Of a DNA stretch of 64,000 bases, positions 47,119 to 59,079 are shown piece by piece. This DNA comes from Catonia carolina (taxonomy: Eukaryota; Arthropoda; Insecta; Hemiptera; Achilidae), in contig JAQMRL010000007.1 of assembly GCA_035578175.1 (NCBI GenBank), forward strand, positions 43,963,391-44,027,390, read 5' to 3'. Within the stretch, counting starts at the first letter, position 1; each line of letters starts with the position of its first letter. The notes under the pieces are model-generated. The model saw only the letters and a program-made list of their open reading frames with translations, ran no database searches and had not been told where the DNA came from. The translations under genes and the position numbers were made by a program.

Positions 47119-47583
47119 TTGGTGAAATGGATCCGTCGAAATTTTAGAAACCCTGAAAGTATCGTTAAACTTTATCAAGTTAACGTAGACCCCATTTTAG
47201 AATACTGTTCCGTGGTTTGGGGCAACGATAGGATTACCACTACCAGCCTTATTGAAATTGTTCAAAAACATTTCTTGAGGTACTTGGTGTACAGAAAGTT
47301 ATCTGACATAGACAGTTATGAGGGTTTATGTAAAACATGGAAATTGCACCCTCTGAGTAAGCGTCGTGGATTAGCGGTGGCGTTGTACCTCTACAAGGTC
47401 CTGCATGGATATGTTGATGGCGATATTTCTAGACTGGGTCTAAAGGTTCCCCATGCAGAAGTGAGGAGATATAGATTGTTTGTTACATCTAACGAGTTTA
47501 AAGATGCCTCACCTCTGGCCCGTTGTGCTGGTATTACAAATGATTTTGGAAACGAAGTAGACTTTTTTAACTCGAAAATTTAA
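47119..47583 (+). pseudogene. LINE reverse transcriptase C-terminal fragment (open, 5' truncated)
   Basis: A 154-codon open frame matching the end of a non-LTR RT ORF: VKLYQVNVDPILEYCSVVW is the hallmark LY-VxPxLEY-W block. It is followed by IEIVQKHFLRYL, a helical middle and a terminal DFFNSKI. The catalytic YADD region is absent, consistent with the usual 5' truncation of LINE copies. Lack of any stop suggests a recent insertion. It lies directly beside the MITE, and a short AGCCAAG/CTTGGCT inverted repeat overlaps its beginning. Confidence 0.85.
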
Positions 47584-49702
47584 ATTTTTACGGTGGAATT
47601 ACTGAGGAGTGTAATTTGACGTAACTGACTGTGATACTATGTTGATATAATTTATGTTTTTATGTTAAAGCCCTTTGTACCTGCGTGTTATGTGTGTCTA
47701 TGTTTATGTCTTCGTGTCTGTAGACGTTCTTCGTGAATAAGTATGTTGATATATGATTTGGTAAATTTGGAAATGATAATAATAAATAGGAGTGGTGAAA
47801 TATAATATAATGAATCATTATAGCAAGTATATTAAGGCTGTTTGCCGTTCTACTTGCTGACGGACTTCCGCACCTGGCTGCACACTGTCCTGTGGGAGGA
47901 GACGACAGGGTGTAGGGGAGTGTGGGAAAAAAAGGACCTAGAACTTCTATAAATTCAATTGTTTCATCCAAATTGTTCAGCGATCATTTGTTCCTACCTG
48001 ATCCGAAACTCTGAAAAACTATTAAATTACCCATGCAGCCCCACAAAATTAAGGGCACATCACTCGAATCCGAAATTTAAAAATTTATTAATGAATGCAG
48101 TCGTATCAGTACAGTGCTTTTGCGTATTTTGCCTCATAATGTAATTTTTGGTGCATGCTCATTAAGACTCAAGGGATATCTGTGAGCGGAACTTTGCTCG
48201 CTTTCTAATTTATTTTTTTATACTATTAAGAGAATTTTGGGTAAGTTTACTTAAGTATGTATGTTTGACGCTCAGTTTTAAGCATCGTTACCACAACCAA
48301 TTTTCGGCTTGTGGGGATCAGTTAGAATCAGGGTATGGATTGTGCAAGGTAGACCTAATTAGGTTTTAGTCTGTGCTGAGCGATGCGCGTAGATAGGTAG
48401 GTTATGTCTACCACGGATGGTAGTTAGGTGAAATGCATTCATTTTGCAGTGTAATTTTTATAAAGGTGATATAGTGGAGCATAACGAGCATTCTTGTTAC
48501 GACAGCATCGGAACAGAAACGAAAGCAAATCAACTGATCAACTGATCTAAATGTGGAAATTGTTTAAATGAGAGGGTGGGGATGGCAGTTGCGGGAGGAG
48601 CATGTCGCGTCGGTAACTTTTGGCCCAGTCGCTGAAAACGTCTGAAAATGTTCGGTCGTGTACAGTTATTTGGCATAGAAACAATGTGTGCCGCGTTGTA
48701 TTTCAGTTTTTATTGTAGTTTTTATACGACACTTATGTTTAATATTTAAATTTGTTACATTGTTCTAAAATTTATTCGGTCATCCAAAACTATCAGAGAC
48801 CTTACCGATTGCTCCGAAAGGAAATCTTATAGTGAAGACATAAGTGTCTGTGAAGAGTCATTTTCTTTGTTAATTAGTGTTATGATTGAGTGCGGGTCTG
48901 ATATAGCTTTAAAACAACCCCGGTTCAAAAGTATTCTCATCACGTTTACAAAAACAATTAACCGAACAGTGATGCAAGTGAATTCGTTGTAGGCGTACAC
49001 TATTTATCAGTCTTCGTCTTTAACTACAATCAGTTGAGTAAATAAACTCATTCGACTTTTTCACATTTCATTATTAAATTTTTATTGATAAGTTCTTCAT
49101 TTTTTATTCAGTGCAGACATAAATAATCGATCTTCGAATCGATATTATTATCTTCATATTGTCGATAATTGTATTAAAAGATTTCATTCTGTTATTAAAA
49201 TGATGACAGATAATGCGGAAACACTTTTTCTTGAGTACGTTCATTGGAAAGTACATTTGATTAGTACTCGTGTAACACACGCTTCATTTGAATCGGGTGG
49301 ATCTGAACAAGTGGCTTCCACACCGGCCCCATCCGTCAGCCGTTATAACGTCACATTGAATAATTGATGAGTTAGTTCGCTTAGGCGAGCGACTCTGCAT
49401 GATTACTGACGGCAGCCTGACACAAACAGATGTAATTAAATGTATTTAATTGACCGCGTGTCTACTGGATTGAAAAACAACGACGAGCTAAAGATCAGAT
49501 ACTCAGTATCCCATCGGTTACCTGGTAAAGAGTGGTTCCCATGGCTGAAACACATATTTCAAATATCTGGATGAAGTGTGTTATTCAAAGGGTTGTCATT
49601 TTATCCCATCTGTTATGTACAATTTTATTTTTAATTAATCGACCGGTTTTCGTGAAATTGTAAATCAGAAATTTATAAATTGTCTCTAAATTGAGTGTCG
49701 GT
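47584..49702. other. LINE 3' region, then unassigned DNA
   Basis: 47584-47800 is probably the 3' UTR of the LINE fragment. 48560-48700 is less AT-rich. No frame, motif or repeat was recognised further on. Confidence 0.4.
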
Positions 49703-49712
49703 TAAAATATTT

Positions 49713-49869
49713 GTTTGGTTAGCGCAACTGGCTTCTACGCCGGGGTCCTGGGTTCGATTACCGGCCAGGTCTGTCATTTTTTCATCGCTCATCTTCATCT
49801 ATCATCATTCTCACCGTCTGCATTAACAGTAATAGCAAAACAGTCAGACGCAAAACCAAAAATAAAAAA
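49713..49869 (+). mobile_element. SINE with family B tail but a different tRNA head
   Basis: The head has the A-box-like TAGCGCAACTGG and B box GGTTCGATTACC. The tail (CCGTCTGCATTAACAGTAAT, CAGTCAGACG) is that of family B. Flanked by TAAAATATTT (49703) and TAAAATACTT (49870). Confidence 0.8.
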
Positions 49870-49879
49870 TAAAATACTT

Positions 49880-50774
49880 TTTTTATTTTAATTGTGTGTA
49901 TTTTTCGCTAAAAGCTTTTAACGACTACAATTTTCGTGAATAATCTTAATATATTTTTTTATTTAAATTGTCCATCGCCGCTTAATCAAAAGTCAAATAG
50001 GAAAACTTTAATAGACTACCAAAAGAATTCCAACAGCACTTATAATATCCTATAATCTTTATGATACTTTTAGCCTCCAACAAAACGTACGGTGACGCTG
50101 TAATCTTGAAGACGTACTTTTTACAATAAGAACAGATAATTTTGGTAAATAAGGCAAGTTTGAAGTTGTTAGAATCGTTTTTTGAGAAATAATACCGGAA
50201 TAGAGTAAGTGCTCTTAACTTTACCGCTGACACCCACTCGCCGATATCCAGATATCAATTGAATTACATCGATAAACATATTTCTAGCCGATGTAATATC
50301 AAATAGAGTTTACTGGCAATTGCTAGCTCTGAATCAGTTCACCAGCAAATTATTAAACATCAGAAAACCAAACAGACCGTACTTTTTAGTGAATCTGATT
50401 CAAATACTAGGCTTCTTTCATATCTTATTGACACGGAAAATAGTGAAAACAATTTTTTTCAAAACAGCAGAAACTTTCATCGGGTCAGCAGGGTGGATCG
50501 TGATTTAGAGCAAAAATATTGATTTTATTCCGTTTGGTAGCCAAAAATTCTTAACTATCCTTTTTACAAATGTGCCGTTTACAGAAAATATAAAGATGTA
50601 ATTACAAAGACGTTGTACCTTGCATGCTTAATTCTGTGTGATGCTTACTTTCGTCCCTCTTTGTCCCAAATCATACTCGTATTTAGAAATTAATTTTAAG
50701 CACTTTCTTACAGAGTATTAGAAACATTCATTGAACTGGACAAAAACCAAAAAAATGTAAATACAAGCAGTGAA
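49880..50774. other. No recognised gene
   Basis: Short AT-driven frames only. Confidence 0.4.
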
Positions 50775-51712
50775 TTTTTACTTTCTTTTCCCTATATGAA
50801 TAAATAGGGAAGGAAAGTATTTTTTACATATCAATTTTTCACAATCGAGTTTTCACCGGTGTTACTCGTTTTCAGGCCCTCTGAGCTCAGAAAATATGTT
50901 TTTAGGGATTGGTCTGCGTGTGCGCGCGCGTGTGTATTTGGGTTAACAAAATATCTCAAGAACTGAATATCGCACGTGAGTTGAAACTTAGAACTTAAGT
51001 CAGGTGCGAGGGAACCCGACACAAACATTTTCATTAAAATCGGTCAAACGGAAGTAATAGTTTATTCACGCAATTTTTCACTTTTTGTGGTTTTTTCAAA
51101 ATCGAATTTTACGATTTTTTAAATCGCCTTATTACTACATTTTTGGCTCTCTACAAGATAGGGTAAGCGGTAAGTCTGCTGAAATTCGTGAGGGGAGCTG
51201 TACTTTTGTAGTAAAAAATGGTTTATTTAAGTTTGTGACCTTAAAATACATTTTAGGGAAGAGTGTACAATCAGAGTTGTAAAAATTAAAACACCTACAA
51301 CTTTTATTTCAAACATTTTTTCTACAGCGCTTATTTTAGCGTCAATTAGTGTTTTTTCGTATTTTCTTATTGAAATCAGTGAAAAATGGTGATTTCAAGA
51401 TTGCGGCCGTAGTAGATATGCATTTTACAACGAAAGTATATACAACTACAGATTTAAAAAATTAAAATCCTATAACTTTTATTTCAAGGGTTTTGTCTAC
51501 AGAGCCTAGTTTAGCGTCAATTAGTGATTTTAAGTATTTTGAAGTTTTACAGAGGTTGATTTTCATTAGCGTCACTCATTCATGCTTAAAATTAGGTTAT
51601 CCATTTTATATTGTTTACTCATGATAAAACGTAGGTAATATTTTTCCTTTTCATTATTTACATTGGCAAGAGAAAGTAGTGTGAGTGTTTCACACCAGAT
51701 TTTAAAAAAATC
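50775..51712 (-). repeat. Foldback repeat family, near-complete minus copy
   Basis: About 940 bp, reverse orientation of the unit seen at 22029-22978, ending GGCAAGAGAAAGTAGTGTGA. Contains the same internal CA/CG microsatellite position and a CACTTTTTGTGG region. No coding capacity. Confidence 0.85.
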
Positions 51713-52046
51713 TTATCGTGGGTTTCGCCTAAGCGTATACTCGGCAAGACGTTGATTTTGAGAGAAACGCCACTTCTTTTAACGAAAACAGAACCAGCAA
51801 CAATTTTCCCAGAGATACTAGAGCGTACTCTTTGAAGTTAACGACCCCAGCAGATGTAGTGAATGAACCTCATAAGTATAGTCGTACAGAATTAATATTT
51901 ATCTTTGCAAAATTGTGAAATGGATTAACTTTTGTACCGGTATTCAAGAAAGGTTACCGTTTACATATATACATGTATGGTTTTCACAGACACACATGCC
52001 GTGGGCTTGACAAAACTATTACATTTTACATGTTATGTGGCCAAAA

Positions 52047-52372
52047 ACTCACCGGGTTGGTCTAGAGGTAAAGTCGCCGCCTCGAGTCAGCTGTTTAACA
52101 GCTGATTTTTGGAGACAAAGGTTCCTGGTTCAAATCCTAGTAAAGGTAGTTACTTTTATATGGATTTGAATACTAGGCAGTGGTTACCGGTGTTCTTTGA
52201 TGGTTGGGGTTCAATTAACCATACTCTCCTAGGAATGGTCGGCCTGAGTCTGTACGAGATTACACCTCATTTACATGTCATACACATCATCCTCATTTCA
52301 TTGGGTCATGGGGTTGCTTATTGTTCTGAATTGAACAGATTGCAACGTACACACATTAGGGGAAAAAAATAA
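52047..52372 (+). mobile_element. SINE family D, copy 1
   Basis: A tRNA-like head with a perfect A-box match TGGTCTAGAGG and B box GGTTCAAATCC, then a ~230-bp body and an A-rich tail. Perfect 12-bp duplication ATGTGGCCAAAA (52035-52046 and 52373-52384). The 87-codon frame over its body is incidental. Confidence 0.93.
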
Positions 52373-52384
52373 ATGTGGCCAAAA

Positions 52385-52848
52385 TGCGATTTACAGGCTA
52401 TAACAGGTCAACGTTATCACAATAGGTAGTCATTTTGTGCAGTGAACAATTCAGAATTGCTTAACGTCTACATAACACTCATTCCAGCTATCTTATTTAC
52501 TCTCAAATCATACCAGAAATTGAGCTTCTTTATTCTCTCCCGTTCTATGTAGCCTCTGATGGTCTACTGCTTCAGCATTTTTGCACCTAATCTCAAACAG
52601 ACAAATTCTCCGTAAATACTTGATCCACATTATTTGTCCTTTATTTATTTATTTTTTTTTTAATGACTACTTCTTTTTGTGCGCCTGGACTGTGTATTTT
52701 GCACGAGAAAATTTTTGGTTTTCACGCTCTTTGTCACGTCACGCTCGGCTATCAACATTTACCACTAATTAATTTACAAAAATCTATTTTATGTAATTTG
52801 TTAATTCAATCAATTAATTAAGTAGCCACTTCTGTCCGTCAGTCCCTG
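52385..52848. other. No recognised gene
   Basis: Unassigned DNA between the two inverted family D copies. Confidence 0.4.
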
Positions 52849-53125
52849 GTTTTTTTGTCCCTTATGTGTGTACATTGAAATCTGTTCAATTGAGACCAAT
52901 AAGCAACCCAATGAGATGAAGATGATGTGTATGACTTGTAAATGAGGTATAGTTTTCCACAGACCCAGACCGACAATTCCTGAGAGAGTATGGTTAATTG
53001 AACCCCAACCATCAAAGTACACCGGTAACCACTGTCTAGTAGGACTATTAAAATCCGTATAAAATTAACTATCTTTACCTGAGATTTGAACCAGGAACCT
53101 TCGTCTCCAAAAAATTTGTCCTCGT
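52849..53125 (-). mobile_element. SINE family D, copy 2 (minus, 5' truncated)
   Basis: Same body and B box as copy 1 but in reverse and missing the A-box end. No clear target duplication. The pair forms an inverted repeat with a 476-bp spacer. Confidence 0.88.
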
Positions 53126-55896
53126 AAAAAAACATTTGGCAGTCAGTTATTAACCCCTCCCCCTGTGGATATTCATCGTAACTGATTCATTCCAAGATCA
53201 CATTTATAATATTATCTAGATTTATACACTTTAAAAATTTTTAATATTTTATATCCTCGAAAAAAATCCTTTGTTTCAAAAAACATTTTTAAGATGACCG
53301 AAGTTTTTATCTTCGTATCGAATGGTTGCATTGCTTTTCCTTGTCGAGAGCGTATGTTCGTCTATTGAAGGAGTGAGCAGGCCACCTGCACACATATAGG
53401 TATGTGAGTATATTATGTACCGACATACAAACACGAATATATTTTCTTACACCTACCTTACACCGATTTTCTTCAAAAAGAATAATTTTACAAACTTCTC
53501 TGTACAGTTAAAGGTGAAGCAATAAGTCTCACTCTAACTGCACTTCCCCTTGTGTTTTTACTCCCCTCCCCCGTGTGTTTCAGGGAATAAGGAAAAATAA
53601 AACAATACTGTATTCATAACAGAACAGTCAATTAATACTTCAAATAGGCCAGAGCTGGAAATAATTAGGAAAAACTGAATTTTGGAAGGAATAAAGTTCA
53701 CATCAAGAGTACTGTATCCTGCAGTTGTTGAAAAGCCGGGTTTAACTGTACTGCAACGTACGTGTACTTTAATATGTATAATCATAGCCGCCAAAACGGG
53801 ACTGTAAATCCTATAGCGCAAACTGGCACTGGCAACAGGTGTGGGCTCAAATCCCGAGCTTCCTAGATAAGTGAGACACCACTTTATTGGATACTTCCCA
53901 GTGAATAACTGGCTTTGCGCACAGATTTATTGAGCTGCGGTAAAGGAAAAAGGGACTCCATGAAATATCTTCCGGGGGACCCAAAAATTTTCGCCTATAA
54001 TTCGACTGTCCCTTCAAAACAACCAAAATGAAGAAAGTTTTTTGTTTGAGTAAACATTGTAAAAAAATATTGAGGAAAAAACTGAAACATGTGATACAGT
54101 AAAAGTATAAAACAACATAAATAGTGTAATAGAAATCATGCTTATGAATGGTGCGTTCCGGCCGTTTCGTCCCCCTTTCATTGTTTAGAGCCCTCGCTAA
54201 AACTGCATCTGTGGCATAAAATATGCAAAAGACAAGGGTTATAATATTGGGATATCACTGAAAAAACTCTTAAAATGAGCTAAAAGTTTTATTTCAAAGT
54301 TTTTAAAAATAATTCGAGTACAAAATTTATGTAATCTGATGAAATAAAATAATTAAAAAATTCGTTTTTTCAGCAATATATTTGTAAATATCGATAAATC
54401 TTACTAAGAAACTTAGAGCATAATTTTTAAAAATCATGGAAAAGAAGGTTGTGCAGATAGATAATTTAGTGTAGGAGATAAAGCCTTGTAAGCAAAACAC
54501 TACAAATTCAAGTTAGGGAGCAAAGAGTGGGGATCAATCGGGGTACAAGTCAGAGATTTTCAGCATACAGTATGCAACTATTGATTTTTGTACTTTATGA
54601 CTGCCAAAATTCAGCTTTCGTGTAATTAGTTCCACAAAATGCTTTCAGTGACTGGGTTAAAAGGAGCTTTATTGATTTCGATGACAGCTTATCGAGATGT
54701 GATAGAACCCTGAATAAAATAATAACGAAAGAAAAATATTCTGTGTTTAAAAATGATCGTTTGGGTGTTTAACCACCGACGACCTGTTTCACAAAAATAG
54801 GCAATAAAGAAAATAAATTCTTAAATTATTGTTCCATCTGAAACCAAAACTCTCATTAAAACGTTTCATTAAAAACACAAACACTAAATAGATGCAAAAA
54901 AGTAAAAAAGCTTTTACAAGTAAATAGATTTCAAAAAAATATCAGATGAATGCGTAATAGAAAGACTGTTTTTGTCAAGTTGGTTGTATCACTTAGGTCT
55001 GTATCAGTAAAAAACAAACATAGACCCTACCAATGTACAATCAGAATTACAGTTTATATGAATATTAATTCTAGGGATATCTTGAAATAGATTGGAAGGC
55101 AAAATATATCGCTTATCAGAATTTATTGCGAATTTTATTTGAAAGTATGCCGATTTCTGTCTAAAAATGGCAAATAAAGTTTTTTGGCAGGAAAAGCTTT
55201 TAAAAATTGTATAAAATTTCTTATGTATTTTTTTAGAATTAGAGGGGAATTTTGTAACGACTTGATTTTCCTAACACTTCTTTATGATTGAACAGAAGAT
55301 GACAACCATTCCGGTTTTTCGCCTTCAGAAAATATTAGATTTAAAAAAATTTACAAATTACTGCTAAAGAAACCTCCGCCTCTATCCTATCCTCTTCCCT
55401 TCTCTCTTCTCTCTTCTCTCTTTTATCCTCTTTCCTCCGTCTTTATTATTCATCGATTTCTGTTGATGATCAAAACTAGTCACCAAAATCTTTAACCGTA
55501 GCTCTGTGTGAATCTAATTTTAAAATTAAATATTTTCAATCTCTCTGCTTCGGTGTCATTTAGGAGAGCTGTTACTTTACTGTAAGCTTTACTGATCGCG
55601 GTGAATGTCGATCGATAGATAGTTCAACAAATATTCTCCTGAGTAGGTGTTTTCAGTTTCCGTGCTAAGAATCGAATGGAGCAGATATTGTACCTGTAAC
55701 GAAGCTTTTTACATTATGACAGAATCCCGTCCTATTAACATCACGTGGCCGTGCTGGACTCTGATCAGGTCCCACAGCTCCTCATACCTATGACAAGTAC
55801 ACAGTACCATTTACATACACCAGTTTTCCTCTATTTGGGAAAATTTAGAGCCTCGATACTGAAAATTTAGAGCCACTGAACTGAAAACACTGCTGA
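53126..55896. other. 2.8 kb without a recognised gene
   Basis: Contains a pyrimidine-rich run at 55378-55425 (repeated TCTCTTC). A weak B-box-like GGCTCAAATCC near 53847 might be an old SINE. No convincing coding frame. Confidence 0.4.
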
Positions 55897-56142
55897 TAGG
55901 CACGTAGCCAGGGAGGGGGCTTTAGGGATATCGGTACACCTCGACCGGAAAAAAACGGAATTTGTGCCAGACTTACATACTGGGGGTCCTGGACCCGATT
56001 CTCGGACAGATCTAGAATTTCTTCATCGCTCGTTTTCATCTATCGCCCTTCACTAGCCTTAATGTTCATAAGAGTCGAACGTAAAACAAAAAGTAACCTT
56101 CAAACGCAATCCTTCCAAACCAAAATCCTAGCTATGTGCCTG
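55897..56142. mobile_element. Short inverted-repeat element with SINE-like core, copy 1
   Basis: AGGCACGTAGCCAGG at the left mirrors CCTAGCTATGTGCCT at the right (13 of 15). Inside are a B-box-like GGACCCGATTCTC and a tail like that of family B (TCATCGCTCGTTTTCATC, GAGTCGAACGTAAAAC). Confidence 0.65.
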
Positions 56143-56840
56143 AGCACAGGTAAAACAGGATTAAGCAAAACGAAAGCAACACAAATCTGTACTGAAGAAA
56201 CAACAAAACAGAACTGAGGTAGTTTACGAGATGAGAGTGATTACAAAAATCACAGCTATAGATCTTACGTGAATAAAAATAATAAGTACACGTCATCAAA
56301 ATTATACACATTATATTTAATTTATACGAAATTTTTTACGCATTATTGTTTTGACAAGAATTATTTTACTATACTGGTTGTTCTCACACAACAATACATT
56401 ACTATTTTTGTTGAACCAGCAGTTATATTGATTTGTTTCTTTATTACGACCACGCTTCTTATTTTAAGTTATGTGATGGGTTAATCAGTGCCATTTTATT
56501 TTTATCATGTTTTTATGTCAACAAACCTGCTGACAATCCCAGAATACCAACTTTCTCTGTTTTGAGGGTACGATTCAGCGATAGCCTGCGCCCCAAAATC
56601 TGAGGTTTAATACATGCTTAGATTCCACTATTAGCAACCGTCAAATTATTGGCCAGAACCTTTACAAGACATAGAATATAAAAACAAGTTGTTCCTATTT
56701 TATCCTTTCATTACCCGTTTTTTTCTTATTAAAGGTTGAAGTGTAGGTAACTGATGATTATGGTAAAAGTAGACAGAGCTCGTTAAGGGTAAATAGTGAC
56801 ATAACACATTGCACTTTCTCTTACCGCTTTTACTTTCACT
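56143..56840. other. No recognised gene
   Basis: Unassigned. Confidence 0.4.
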
Positions 56841-56842
56841 TT

Positions 56843-57062
56843 TTTGTTTGACTTCAGAAATATTTCACTTTTTCTTTTATCCTTCACTTACATTTTTTTG
56901 TTTGACGTCAAAAATATTTTACTTTCACTTTTTGTTTGACGTCAAATTTATTTCTTTTTGTCTTCTATTTATCTTTAAATTTTTTAACGTTAGAAATATT
57001 TTAATTTTTCTTTTGTCTTCCAGTTTCACGTTTGGTTTGACGTCAGATATATTTCACCCTCT
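56843..57062 (+). repeat. Imperfect tandem repeats carrying TGACGTCA octamers
   Basis: T-rich units containing TTGTTTGACGTCA recur. The perfect octamer TGACGTCA is at 56903-56910, 56937-56944 and 57038-57045, and TGACTTCA is at 56849-56856. TGACGTCA is the canonical CRE/ATF site. The block lies 1.1 kb upstream of the K2P exon, but regulation is not shown. Confidence 0.7.
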
Positions 57063-57215
57063 CTTTTATATCTTATCTTTAACTTCAATTTTTTTTTTAA
57101 ATCATACGTTTCTTACAACACTAACCCATTATTACTGCTTTAATAAGATATGTTAAACTCTATTACACAGTAAATAAATAAAAATTTTTGATCTTTTTTT
57201 TAATTAGATCGAATG

Positions 57216-57608
57216 CTTCGCCCATAACAAGCAAGTGGAGTGTTAAATTATTTACACTCGATCTGCTAGTTACAGGCCTACAAAAATAGTTCTGTTTTTT
57301 ATCATATGGTCTGCCAATTATATGACTGAAGCATTTAAGAACAGAAGAGGTTGAAGTGTAAACGACACTAGTCACAGTTATCTCCTCTGAGAGTAATGAA
57401 TTTCATTATTAATCCAGACCCTGTGGTAAATAAAGTGAAGGTGTCAATTGCCGGATGGAAAGTAGATGCTTTTCGGAGGGCCTGGCATCCTGATAAGCAT
57501 ACTTTTCCACTCGGTGAGAAAGGCATTGGTAAACCACCTCACTCCTCGTTTTACTTAGTAAAGTCTCTAGAGGTTCAAACCAGCCTTTCAGCTGATGACC
57601 TAAACAAC
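57216..57608 (+). mobile_element. Family A SINE-like retroposon, copy 9
   Basis: Full length, more diverged. Flanked by AGATCGAATG (57206-57215) and AGATAGAATG (57609-57618). Confidence 0.88.
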
Positions 57609-57729
57609 AGATAGAATGTAGTTCTTAAAAATATGTATAAGAACAGCTATTATAATAATTAGAAAAAAATTTCACGCCAAAACACTTGTCATAATTATGT
57701 ACCACTAATTTTTTATAAAACTTGCGTAC

Positions 57730-57962
57730 AGTGGCACGTAGGAGGAGGTTTGAAGATCTTCAGCTCCCCCGAACGGAAAATGTTAATTTTGTACTAGACT
57801 AATATGCCGGGGTTCGATTCCCGGTCATTTATGGTATTTTTCATCGCTCGTTTTCATCATCTGTTACCATTCACTAGGTTTAATGTGTATAATAGTCGGG
57901 CCTTTAGTAAACAAAATCTTCAGATTCAGCCACCCCTAAATGAAAATCCTGGCTACGTGACT
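57730..57962. mobile_element. Short inverted-repeat element with SINE-like core, copy 2
   Basis: Left AGTGGCACGTAGGAGG mirrors right CCTGGCTACGTGACT. Core with B box GGTTCGATTCC near 57811 and the same TCATCGCTCGTTTTCATC tail as copy 1. Confidence 0.65.
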
Positions 57963-58187
57963 GGCTGATAAGTAGATGACATTCTAAGTAATGAGTGAAT
58001 TTAACAACTTCTAAACTGGCAGGGCTTTTGTAACAGAAGGTGTCTTGTTGGATAACTCCTTTAGTTAACTATCGCCCGCATGATCTAAGTCAAAAAAATA
58101 TATGTATACAATAATCGGGATTATTAAATATGACGTTATTTTACTACATGAATGACAGGGATTTTATTTTGTTTATATTGTATTTAG

Positions 58188-58373
58188 GTATCAGAGTGAA
58201 AAATGGAAGAATTAGAAGAAGAACCACCGCACAGATGTACTACCATCGTGTATTATGCGTGGAAAATATTCACTTGCCTGTTTACTCATGTGATGCTGGT
58301 CACAATGGTCGTTGCATACTGCATACTTGGTGCTGTTACATTCGAGTCACTAGAAAGAGACAACGAAATATTT
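58188..58373 (+). CDS. Two-pore-domain (K2P/TWIK-like) potassium channel, first coding exon
   Basis: The exon is bounded by a T-rich acceptor ending TATTTAG (58187) and a strong donor GTGAGT at 58374. The ATG at 58203 is preceded by 15 nt of 5' UTR. The exon encodes 57 residues and ends in phase 0. Residues 1-11 are acidic and cytoplasmic. Residues 22-46 form a membrane helix running into GAVTFESLE, the conserved end of TM1 in K2P channels. The rest (cap, two pore loops, TM2-TM4) must lie on later exons; I found no pore signature (GYG-type) up to 64000. This is the only exon in the window that looks like host coding sequence. An unspliced reading would stop after nine more codons. Which insect K2P paralogue it is cannot be told from 57 residues. 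Confidence 0.65.
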
Positions 58374-59079
58374 GTGAGTATATTATTTTATCACTTATAG
58401 GTTTTTTTATTTTATTTACTATAATGTATTTTTTATCGGTATTACATGCTCACTTAGTTGTCAACCGACATTTTCTAGATTGTTCAGTAGAATTAATAGA
58501 CCTAAATGGCATGAGTAGTAATTTTACAAGTAATTTTTCAGTCTATATATTTTTTTTATTATATTATTATATACTATTATATTTGTTATTACATTTTTAT
58601 ACATACCGGGTGCCTGAATACTTCATCTCTCTTTAATAATTCTGTAACCGTTCGAGATAAGATATTTTGAATTTCAGATTATCTTTCTAGTAATCTAAAC
58701 CAAAATTTCTGAATAGTAGATTTATAATTCCTGGGATTGACAAAATTTTTTAAATCGTAAGCGTTATCTGGTTATACTCGTGCATCGCTTAAACCCCTGT
58801 TTTAAAGAAATATGGATGGCGTGAAGAAAAATTCGGTACAAAAACTAAACCCAAAATGCCTGTCAAAATTCTGCATTTCATCAAGTTATTGCCACCACTT
58901 ACTTAAAAATCCATTTTATGAGACAACGCGTCTCATGGCTGGTGGAAATTTTTCAAAAGGCTTACCTTTGACTTACGTAAAAAACCATTAGTGACTTCTG
59001 TAACTACTCTTTAAGATGAATCGAATGACACTATTTTTGTTTTCAAATTCCGACTTTGATTTCTTGATCTCTGGTTTTG

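Noticed and set aside
52109..52372. 87-codon plus frame and the similar minus frame at 52839-53135 as a duplicated gene
   Set aside because: Both lie over the bodies of two copies of SINE family D with pol III boxes and a target duplication; similarity is at the repeat level.
56809..57156. 115-codon hydrophobic frame as a membrane protein
   Set aside because: It is generated by the T-rich tandem repeats (Phe/Leu runs) and has no independent support.
58130..58636. 168-codon plus frame overlapping the K2P exon
   Set aside because: It reads the exon in another frame and continues through the donor into T-rich intron sequence; the K2P frame explains the exon better.
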